Positions 25,401 to 37,400 of a stretch of DNA of 64,000 nt are shown in pieces. This stretch comes from Bacteroidota bacterium (lineage in GTDB: Bacteria; Bacteroidota; Bacteroidia; Bacteroidales; JAAUTT01). The notes beneath the pieces were generated by a model that was not told where the DNA came from, searched no databases, and saw nothing but the letters and a program-made list of their open reading frames with translations. The stretch spans positions 391,762 through 455,761 of the forward strand of contig JAUZOO010000001.1 in assembly GCA_030706405.1 (NCBI GenBank), in the 5' to 3' direction. Positions within the stretch are counted from its first letter, which is position 1; each line of letters begins with the position of its first letter. The position numbers and the translations under genes are program-made.

Positions 25401-28400
25401 GCTAATCCGGCATTGGCAATAGTTACCGAATTATTGATGATGACAACCGTGTCTGAAACTACGGATGAGCCACCTTTTCTTATAGACCATTTTAGAACGT
25501 TACGTCCGTAGTTAAGTCCGGAAACTTTAGTATTATAAAGGCTTGCATCGGTAAATGTTGCAGCACCTTTAACAATACTCCATTGCCCGATACCAGTCAC
25601 AGGCTCGTTACCTGCCAGTGTGGTATTGTCTTTACAGATTGCCTGATCGGGGCCTGCTTCTGCAATTTCGGGATACTGATATTCAACGCTCACAGTATCG
25701 GATAGACTGCATCCGTTGCGAGTTACAGTCCATATCAATAGGTTTACGCCAGGATTTAAATTGCTTACTTTTGATGTTGCCAGATGTTTATCTTCAAAGT
25801 TTCCGGCTCCGGAAAGAACAGTCCATGTGCCAATGGTTCCAGTTTCGGGAATAGCTGCAGCTAATTGGGCTACATCCGTGAGTGAGGTTATTAGAGCTCC
25901 CGCGTCTGGCGTGGTTGGTTTATTGCAAACCAATACTACGGTGTCATTACTGATACATCCGTTGGATACCGTCCATACCAATTTGTTTTCGCCTTGGGAC
26001 AAGCCCGATACCTTTGCTTGAGGATTGTCATAATCGCCATTATAGAATACGGCGCTTCCTTTTACCAGGTTCCATACACCTCCGGTTAGCGGACTGCGTG
26101 CTGCCAGTTGTGCGGTTTTGCTACATAATGTCTGATCATCGCCGGCATCAACTAGTACGGTGTTATTTTTAAGGATAACAGTGTCGGCAGCGGAACATCC
26201 GTTTTTAGTTACTGTCCAAATGAGTTTGTTTTCGCCCATCATCAACCCCATTACTTTACTGGCAGGGTCATTGATGTTGGTTACAGCGGCCGGACCAATA
26301 ATTGTTGTCCACATTCCGGTAGCTCCCGCTTCCGGAGCGGTTGCGGCAAGTTTACCTGTGGATGAACAGGTTATTTGGTCATAGCCGGCATAGGCATATG
26401 GTTTATTTTTTAGGATTACATTAAAAGAGGCTGATATCGATCCTTTTCCACAGCTGTTTACTCCTCGTACGGTAAAGGAACCGCCAACGTCATTGAGCGT
26501 AAAATCGACAGCAATTTGGTTGGTACCGTTACCACTTACAATCTTTGCCCCCGCGGGTATGGTCCATTCGTAGGATGTTGCATTGGTAATGCTAGGAAAT
26601 TGATACAATGCATATTTCTCGCCTTGACAAATCTGTGTTGGTCCGCTTATCGAACCAATGGCATCGCCAGGCAGCGGGTTAACAACTATGGATTTTGCCG
26701 ATGAAAGGCCGCCATAGCCGCAATCGTTTTTCCCTTTTACGCTTAATGTGCCCGAAGTGGCATTAGTACCGAAAAAGATTGATATTTTTCGGGTATTGCC
26801 ACCGGTTACAATGTTAGCTCCGGTTGGTAAGCTCCATTCGTAGTATGTAGCATAAGGTATCGAATCGGCAACAAAACTTACGGTAGAACCTTGACAAACA
26901 ATTCCGTCACCAAGGATACTTCCGGCGGTATGAGGTAATGGGTTTATCAAAACAGATACTCCTCCATTCATGTTTTTGCTACAGGTATTTGCTGCAGTAG
27001 CTAATACGGAGTAAACTCCTTCGTTAAGTTGCTTACCAAAGTCAAGGGCTGTACCTGTTCCTGCTTTGGTAATTGCAGTGCTAAAATTACCATTTAGCAA
27101 AAGCTGATAAGTTACGCCCGTTGACGAACCGCTTAATCCTACGCTTACCCCGCCTGTTCCTTCGCAGGCGCTTCCGCCTCCGGTTACATCAAATAGCAGT
27201 GGAGTAGGATTAATGTGTATATCGGCTTTTGCCGTGGCACTTTCGCATCCGTAAACTGAGGTTTGGGTTGCGTAATAAGAATAGGTTCCGTTTAATGAAA
27301 TGTTTGGGGTGTACGAATTGCCTGTACTGATTGGTGCCAGTAATAAATTATCGGCATACCATTTAATGGACGAGCCTGATGCTGTAAGGCTTGGAATGGC
27401 TTCGGCACTGCAGATTGAAACATCTGTTTTTTCCAGAACCGGAGCAGATGGTATGGAGTGTATGGTAAGCTGAACGGCTACCGGGTTGCTTTCGCATCCG
27501 CTGCCATCGGTTTGTGTTGCATAAAACAAATAAGTACCAACTGCAGTTTTTCCGGTGCTTAAGCTATTTCCAGTGCCCAACAGGTTTCCGTTCGGAGCAT
27601 CGTACCATTTTACGTTGGTACCCTGTACCGAAAGTGTCGGAGTGGTTTGCCCGAAACAGATTTCTACCGGGGCAGGAACGGTTGGTGACGGAGATTTTGG
27701 TTTAATGATAAAGTTGACACTCGTGGCGTTGCTTTCGCATCCATTGTGCGAATCGGTTTGTGTTACATAATAAGCATAAGTGCCGGGAGTTGTTTGCGAA
27801 GGCATAAAGCTGTTACCTTCCCCTACTTTTGATGAAGTGGTAAGTGCTGGGTCGTTATACCATTTCAGCAAAGTACCGGTGGCTGTAAGTGGCGAAGTTA
27901 TGGATTGAATACAATTATCTGTGCTGTTCGCCAATGGAACTGCCGGATGGATTCTGTTTTCAATTACAACTACATCCGATGTTGCTGTACATCCGTTAAC
28001 AGGATCGGTTACCGTTAAGGTATAGGTTCCTTTTAAGTCAACGTATGGGTCGCGGACATTAGTTTGTGAGATGTTGCCCGGACCTGTCCAGTTGTAGGCC
28101 ACGTTGGCTGTGGTTGATGAACCGCTGAGTTGTATATTGTTCCGGGTACAGGTCAACGAATCGGGTGTTGAATTAGTCCAGACCTGTGGTGCAATTTTAT
28201 TGTCCGAAACGGTAACGCTGCTGGTATTGGTACAACTGTTATGATTATCGGTTACTTGCAAAATATAATCGCCTGTAGCATACACTGTGGGGTGAATGGT
28301 ATTGGCATTGTCTATTTTGGCTCCGACAGTTTTGGGAGTCCACAAATAACTTACGTTTGATGTGGTAGAACTGCCCGAAAGAATTACCTGGTTTATCGTA

Positions 28401-31400
28401 CAGGTTAGTTTATCCGGATTTTGATCGACAACAACATTGGGCTGAATTTTGTTTTTTGCAACAACAATGTCTTGACTTGTTGTTGTACAATAGTTGTCAT
28501 TGTTTTGTACAGTTAATCGATAAGTTCCGTCAGTCTGTACAATAGTATTGGCGGTATTGTTATATCCCGGTTTGATAAGGCCGCCGCTTGTAGTTGTCCA
28601 TGCAAACGAAGTATTGGAAACATTGGTCCTGGCCTGAATTTGTACTTCGCTTGTGTTACAGAAGAATGTATCCGGAGTATTGATGGTAATGGTTGGAGGC
28701 GTAATATCCTGTTCTACCGTTACCGAAGCAATTCTTGTGCACCCTGTGATATGACTTTTTACCGTTAAAATATAATTACCCGGTTGATCAACTTTGGGGT
28801 TATAAGAAATTTGGTCTGCTGCAAAATGTCCGGGGTCTGCTGTCCATGCATAAGTGTCGTTTGAATCGGTTGGTTGTCCTGACAATGTGACTGTTGTTAC
28901 TTTACAGTTCAGTTTATCGGCGTAAGGTGTAATGGTCAATCCCGGCAATGTGTTATCGGCATCAACATTGATGCTTTGGGTTGTGGTACACATGGTTGTG
29001 GGATTGGTCATTGTGAGGGTGTAAGTACCCGCTCCGTCAACAACGGGAGTAAGGGTGTTCCCTCCTGCACTGACATGTCCTCCGTTGCTCACGCTCCATT
29101 GTGGATTATTCCCAACGTTAGCGGTAGCAGAAAGTGTAAGTGATGTATTCGTGCAGCTAAGTTTTTGGGTCACCGAATTGATATTGAAATCAGGTAGCGT
29201 TACATCTTTCGAAACAGTAACTATCGACGATGCAGAACATCCGTTAGCCTTATCGGTGGCGGTTACGGTGTAAACTCCCGGGTCGCTTACGGTTGCTGTG
29301 GCCGAATTGGCATTATTGATAAAAATGCCTCCGGTGGTTGTCCATTTGTAACTTAGGTTGGACGAAGGATTGGATACGCTCAGGTTAACTTCTTTTACCT
29401 GGCAGTTTAATGTTGCCGGGGCAATGATTACAGGCGCGGTTGGCACGGTTTGATCCACAGACGTAGTTACTGTACTGGTTGAGGTGCAGCCATTCTTGCC
29501 GGTAACTGTAAGGGTATAGGAGTTTGCTGCATTTACCACCGGGCTGCTGGTATTGTCGCCACTAACAATGCCTGTTCCTGTCCATTTTAACTGGGCATTG
29601 TTGGTCGATGAGTTGCCAAACAAGGTAGTTGTCAGGTTTGTACAGGTTATTTTAGCCGGATTTGGATCAACGTAAATATCTGGAGGAGTCAAATTGTCAT
29701 TTACGAAGATATTTTTCGATGCCGAACAACCGTTGTCATTGTTGATTAATTTTAAGGTATAGGTACCTTTTTTCAGAGCATTGGCATAGAGCTGATTGGT
29801 TGTACTTGTCAAACTACCGTCGGAGGTTGACCATAGTGCGGTGTAACTGGTTATCGAAGTACTACCATTTAAAGTTATTCCGCTAATCAATGTTTTGCAT
29901 GTAAGTGTATCCGGAGTGCTGATATTTACATCCGGAGGAGTTGTATTCAGCGGTACGGTAAGTACACGATTGGAAGAACATCCCGTTATTGGGTCTGTTG
30001 CCTTTAGCGTATAGTTCCCTGAGGCATTTACTATTGGGTTGTTAATGGCCGTGTTAGAGATAGTGCCAGGACCACTCCATAATAAGGTTGCAGTTGAACC
30101 AGTTGTAGTGGTAACCGTACTGTTTAACTGCGACGTAGTTGCTGAACAGGTAATAGCCGTTGGGACAGTCGGGAAGCTAATGGTTGGGGCATTGGTTAAT
30201 TTGATGACAGGTATCGTTGCATTATTAGTGCAATAGCTGGTGGGGTCGGTAACGGTGAGTTGGTATTTTCCTTGTCCGTCAACAGTAATATCTGAGGTAT
30301 TGGAAGTAGAGATAATGTTACCTCCGCTAATTGCTGTCCAAGAATAGAGAGCTCCGGTATTCGTGGAGTGTCCCTTAATTGTAACAGTGGCATTTTTACA
30401 ATTTATGGTATCGGGAGCGTCAATGCTGACATTAACAATTGTTGAGGCAATACTTTTTACTTCAACCGTAGCGGTTGACTGGCATCCGTTTGTCAGATCC
30501 GTAGCTGTTAGGATATAATTTCCGGCAGTATATACGGTTGGGGTTGATGAGGTCGGATTGTCAATCGTTGCACCTGCTGGTCCGGACCACTGGAGGCTGG
30601 AATTGGCTGCATTTCCGTAGAGCTTAACCGATGTTGTTTTACAATTTAAAACGTCGGGAGTAGCGTTGACCGAAATTACAGGAGTATTGATACGGTCGTC
30701 AATAACCTTGACTGTAGCTGATGATTTACACCCTGTAGTTGAGTTCGTCACTGTCATTGTATAGGTCCCGGCCTGACTTACAGTTGGCGTGAAAGAATTT
30801 TCTGAACCGGTAGGTATAGCTCCACCATCGGTTACAGTCCACAGTGCAGTTACAGGTGTACTTGCAGATGAACCCGTTAATGTGACTAAAGGAGCTTTGC
30901 ATGTAATTTTGGCAGGGGTAGCAATGGTTGCGTCCGGTGCGGTGTTTTGAGCCTGTATGTTTATTGTTTTGGAGGCAGAGCAGCCATTGGCTTTGTCGGT
31001 AATCTTCAGGGTATAATTGCCCGAAGATGAAACTATCACAGACGAAGCGGTAACATCCGATTGGAACGTTCCGTCGTTTGAACTCCATTGCCATGCCGGA
31101 TTAACGGCCGAAGTACCGCTTTGGATTGTAGCCGTTGGCGAAGTACAGGTGATAATATTGGGTGTTGTCGGGAAATCCACAGTTGGCGGAGTTATATTTT
31201 CAATAACTGTAACACTTGCTGGTGCTACGGCCGGGCATCCTCCCGAACTGATTGCCGTAAGGGTGTATGTTCCCGGCAAGGTAACTACCGGAGAAGTTGT
31301 GGTGGCTCCGCTTTCGATGCCGGGACCTATCCAAAGGAGGGCTGATCCGGTAATGTCTGCCGAACCATTAAGCGTAACGTGCCGATTATTGGCGCAGGTT

Positions 31401-34400
31401 AACGTGTCAGGTATTCCTACGGTTAAATTGAGTAATGGATTTATAATCAATTTAGTTTCGGCTCCGGAGCTTTCGCAGCCATAAGCATCGGTTTGTGTTG
31501 CATAGTAAAAATAAGTTCCCGGAGCGCTCACTGTTGATGGGGGAGCATAAGCTGCTCCTGTTCCCAACAATGTGCCTCCTGTAAGCTGGTTGTACCATTT
31601 TACAGTTGAACCTACTGCTCCTGTTGCGGTTAAAGCGGGATTTGCTGCTCCCTGGCATACAGGCTGGTTATTTGTTGACGGGGCAAGAGGCAATGCTCTT
31701 ACGGTATAAACAGTTTGTGTTGCCGGGCTTTCATTTCCGCTAATTGCATCGGTTTGCGTTGCAAAGAAGTAATATATTCCGACAGCTGTATAACTTGATG
31801 GTGTTAGTGTATTGCCATCGTGAAGTTTAATGCTTAGGGAAGCGTCTCCGTACCATTTAACATTTGTTCCGGTAGCCGTTAATGTTCCTGCAGGTGAACC
31901 AAAACATGCTGTTGCTCCCGTTGTTACAGGTGCAGATGGGGTTGTAAGGTTTTGAGTAACGGTAACCGATTCACTGTTGGTACAGCCATTGAGAGCGGTA
32001 ACCATGAGGGTATATGTTCCGGGGGCATCTACATACGGTAATTTTGAGGTTGGATCCGTTATATTTCCGGGTCCTGCCCAGTTAAAGGTAACGTCTGCAG
32101 TAGTGGAACTCCCGCTCAGTTGAACGGTGGTGACAGCTTTGGTTAAAACAGCCGGGCTTTGGTTAACTGATACGTTAGGTGTTATTGTGTCGTTGGTGAC
32201 GGTAACATTATCCGATGCTGTACATTTATTATTCGGATCGGTTATGGTAAGCGTGTACGTTCCGGCGGCATCAACTTTGGCCGAAGGTGAAGTTGCGTTG
32301 AATATATTCCCGGATCCTGTTGTTGTCCAAAGGTAGCTTACTCCGCTGGTGAGCGAGCTGCCAGTAAGGTTAACCTGCGTAGTGGAACAGGTTAGTTTGG
32401 CCGGATTTTTATCAAGGGTTATCTGTGGCGGATTTTTATTTTCATCAACGGTTACTGTTTTCGTTGAAGTACATTGATTATCCTGGTCTTTTAAAACAAC
32501 AGTGTATGTTCCCGGTGACAGGGCATAAGCATATTGGGTATTTTCAGTGCCTGTTTTTATTGAACCTCCGGTACCGGCTGTCCAGGAATATGAAGGATTC
32601 GTGCAGGTGGAATTGGCCGATAATTTAATTTCGGTAGTGGTGCAAATAAATTTATCAGGGGTAGAAACCGATAAATCGGGAGGAGTTGTGGCTGCTTCAA
32701 CCACAATAGTTGCCCTGTTTTTACATCCATTGCTGGTGTTGGTTACTTCAATGGTATAATTACCGGCTTGGTCAACTACTGGATGGTAGGTGTTGGCGTC
32801 AGCCGTAATGTGACCTGGCGAAGTAAGCCATGTATAAGTTATCGTTCCTGTTTGGGTTGGCTGTCCACTAAGCGTAACAGTGCTATTGGTGCAGGTTATT
32901 TTTGGCGGAAAAGCGTCAATCGATATCGTTGGTAAATCGTTTGCCGGTGTTACAATTACACTTGCCATATCGGTACATCCGGTGGTGGCATTGGTCATGG
33001 TAAGTGTATAGGTTCCAGCAGCATCAACCCATGGTTTGGTGGTATTGCCATCGGATAGGATATGTCCTCCGTTACTTGCTGTCCAGACAGGATTGCTGCC
33101 TGTTGAGCTGCTACCGTCGAGCTGAATACTTGGCGATGTACAGTTTATCTGGTAGGCTGTGCCGGTAATAACAGCTGTTGGTTTGGTATTATCTTTAGAA
33201 ACAGTGACGGTACTCTGATTGGTACATCCGTTGGTACGGTCGGTTACCGTAACGGTGTAGTCTCCTACGGCGTCAACAGTTGCAACAGGGTTGGTGGGAT
33301 TGGTAATTTTACCGGCTCCTGTTGTTGTCCATGAATAATCGACGTTGGTTAAAAGCGGCGATACTTCGAGGTTTGTAGTGGTTTTGGTACAGGTTAAATT
33401 AGCCGGGGTAAGGATAACCGGAGTTGAAGGTGCTGTTTTATCGTCCGATACGGTTACTGTTCCGGTTGATTTACATCCGTTGGCTCCGGTAATGGTGAGT
33501 GTGTAAGTCCCAACCATGTTTACCGACGGGGCAGGGGAGGTGGCATTGGTAATGACTGCTCCGGCCGGTCCTGTCCATGAATAGGTTGAACCTGCTGTTG
33601 ATATGCCGTTTAGGGTTACACTGGTCCGACTGCACGTAAGTTTAAGCGGAGTTGGATTAATGGTAATGCTTGGCGGAATAAGGTCTGAACTTACCAATAC
33701 TCCCATCGATTGAGAACAACCGTTGTCATTGTCCTTGATGCTTAGTGTGTAGGTTCCCGCAAGGGTTGCCGAAACGTTAATATTCGATGTGGTTCCGGTT
33801 ATTCCTCCGGCCGGTCCTGTCCAGCTTGCGGTGTAGTTTGTGATGGAAGTAGAACCTTTTAGTGTTATCGGGTTGTTATTGCAGTTAATAACCACGGGTG
33901 GGGCGATAGTTACTGTGGGTGCTATCCTTCCATCCGGAACAGTAACGGTATTGGTACGTTTACAGCCATTGGTTGTGTTGGTGGCAGTGAGGCTGTATGT
34001 TCCCGGTTTGTCAACGATTGAGCTGATTGCTGCCGGGGTAGATATATTGCTGCCGTTGGGGCCAATCCATGAATAGTTGAACGATGAGGTGGCTGGTGTT
34101 ACTAAGCCGGTTACTGTACTTGTAGCCGTAGAGCATGTTATGGCTGTTGGAGCTGTGGGGAAAGTAATAACCGGGGTAATGGTATCGTTAGTAACGGTAA
34201 CCGCAGCTGTTGCGGTACAATATGAAGTTGGGTGGGTAACGGTAAATGTATAGTCACCAGCGGCATCAATATTAACTGTTTGATTGGTTGCTGCGGAACT
34301 GATATGTCCACCTTTGGAAGCTGTCCATGAGTAAGTTGGTGCTGTGGTTGAGGTGTTTCCTTTTAATTGTGTTGAGGTTACTGAACATGTCAGTGTTGCC

Positions 34401-37400
34401 GGTGCATCTATCGAAACGGATTGAGGTAATGATTTATCCTCAGTTACCGTGAGGTTGTCAGTTGCCGTACAGCCATTGGTGTTGCTGGTTGCTGTGAAAG
34501 TATAGCCGCCTGCCCTGTCAACCCATGGATTGGCAATGTTATCGCCGCCGGTGAAGGTTGCTCCTATGGCCGTTCCGGAGGGTACCCATTTGTAAGTTGA
34601 GTTTGGGGCAGAAGCGTTTAACTGAACTGTTGTGACTTTACAGTTTAGTTGTGCCGGAGATTTATTGATTGAAATTACCGGTGCATTTTTATCTTCCGTA
34701 ATGGTTATAGCCTTGGAAGTGGTACAACCTGTAGCTGTACAGGTTATTGTTACGGTATAGGTTCCTGCTTTATTAGCCTGAATGATAGGAATGTTGTCGG
34801 CCGAAACAATATTTCCACCGGCACTGGCAACCCATTTGTATGTTACGGCAAATGTGCTGGTTGTTGCTGCTGTAAGGTCAATTGTCGGATTGGTACACGT
34901 GATGGCATTGCTTGCAATTGACGATGTGATGGTTACGTTTTGAGGAGCCGTCTTGTCTTCCGTAACTATAACGAGGGCAATGCCTCTACACGAATTTACA
35001 GGCTCTGTAACCGTGAGGGTAAAAGTTCCGGCAGCATCCACTGAAGGTGTGGCGGTTGTTGCGTCTTTCAGAATATGTCCGCCGTTGCTGGCCACCCATG
35101 CGTAAGTTGAGGTAGCTGGATTGGCCAGACTTGATAGCACTACCGGGGTTCCGGTGCAGTTGATGGAGGCTGTGGGGATATCGATTGTGGCTGTTGGCGT
35201 TGGTACAACGTTAATGGTAGTGGCTGAAGATGTTCCGATGCCACAAGCATTTTTCCCCGAAACGGTAAGTTGTCCGGATAATGCAGATGAGGAGAATTGC
35301 AAAACAACAGTATTTGACGTGCTGCCGCTTACAATTGACACTCCCGATGGAGGCAAGGTCCAGGTGTACGATGTAGCATTGGCTATCGTCGGAACTGTGT
35401 AACTTATGGTGTTATCGCCCTGACAGACATTTGCCTGACCAGTAATTGTTCCGGCAGGGTCGGGCAGCGGTAATAATGAAACAGCTAACGAAGCATCAAG
35501 TCCGTCTCCGCAGTTATTATGTCCTTTTACGGTAATGTTCCCATTTACGCTTCCTGTCCCGAAAAGTACGGTTATGGAATTTGTTCCCGCTCCGGAAGTA
35601 ATCGAAGCTCCTGCCGGTAATGACCATGTATAGGATGTTGCATAAGTTATTGCGGTTGTGGAGTAGGTGTAAGTTCCGCCCGGACAAACTTTATTAGGAC
35701 CGGTAATTACACTGGCAGCCAGAGGTAACGGGTTTACAATTACGGTAGCCGAGCCGTCCATTGGCAGGCTGCAAGAATTAGGGGCCGGGTTGGTGGCGAT
35801 GATGGTATAAAGCCCGGCATCAGTAATATTACCAAAGTCTAATGCGCTTCCGGTTCCTGTTAGTGGTGCATTTTGGGGAGCAGCGTTGAGATATAACTGA
35901 TATTGGACATTATTTACCGATCCTCCCAAACCTATATGGTTGGTGTTGCTATTTTCGCAAAATGTTCCTCCTCCGGTAACGGAAAAGAGTACCGGTTTTT
36001 GTTTGATGGTGACATTATACGTTTTAACGTCTTTACAGCCTGTAAGTAAATTAGTATAAGTGTATGTAACGGGTTGGGCCATTGACGTTAAACCTGTAGG
36101 ATTAAAAGATGCTGTTCCGTTTCCATTATCGGTAATACCATTGCCTGAGAATACTCCGGTTGATTTACCGGCAACTGGTTTAGGGCTTCCGGTTAATGTT
36201 ATTGGGCTTGCATTTTCGCAGATGTCTGTTGGTAGGCCTGTAAAATCAACGGTTGGGAGAAAATCTACCTCAATTTTCTTTTGAGCAGATGAGATACATC
36301 CGGTCTGTTGTAATACAATATATTTGATAGTGAACGTATCAATACCTAAAGGGACTTTTGTTGGGTCGAAAGTTGCTGTTCCATCTCCGTTATCTTTTAA
36401 AATGGTAGAGGTCCATCCTGATGGCAGAGGCCACGTTCCATACGTCGGGGATGTTTGTCCGTTGCTTTTTGGGGCCCCCATAAATGTTACAGGACCTTCG
36501 TCATGGCAAAAGATGGAATCAGCCATAGTAATTGATGCCGATGGTACCGGAAGAACCTTAACTGGTAACGAGCTACTGTTGGTACAGCCGTTAGCATCGG
36601 TATAAGTGTATTTGATAGTGTGTGGTCCTACGCCTGCTTTGGCCGGGTCGTACATATACCCGGAAATTCCTGGGTCGGGACTGGTAAATGTGCCCGGAGA
36701 ATTGACAGCTTTAAGTATTTCCGGGCTGCCGTTGGCGCAAAGTTCAATATTGGGATTGGGGTCTGCACTTGAAACACCTTTAAGCGAAAAGGTAGCATTG
36801 GGTAATGCATTAACGGTTACTGTTTTGGTTGCCGTTGTAAAGCAACTTATTAAGGTGCTTCCGGTAGAATACTCGATGGTATAGGTTCCGGTGCCAAGTG
36901 CGAAGGGATCAAATGTGGCTGTCCCTTCAGCACCTGAATAAGAGTTACCGTTAGCCGTATTGGTAATTTTAAAGGTTCCAACGGCTGTGCCTGCCGGTTT
37001 GGTTACATTGAGAACAAAAGAGCCGGTACTGACACAATAACTTGGGTTTACATTAATTGTGATGGGTATTCCGACAATAAACGGTTTGGTAATGCTTCCC
37101 GTACAAACTCCATTTACAGGGGTTGTGTAAATGTCAGTATAAGTGTATGTTGCAGAGTAATTCCCTATGCCAAGATTTTTTGGGATTAACGATGCTTTCC
37201 CTTCCGTATCGGTTGAAGTAGTTATGTCTGAAACATCACCCGTAAAATGGCCATTCGCAGGAACGAATGTTCCATTGTTTAATTGAGCCGTTATCGTTTT
37301 TGTTGCTGCATCATTGTCACAATATTGAGGATCTGGCCCAGTCATAGATAGCTGAGGGCTGACTTCGTTCCGGATATATACATTTCGGGTAGCTGTTGCT

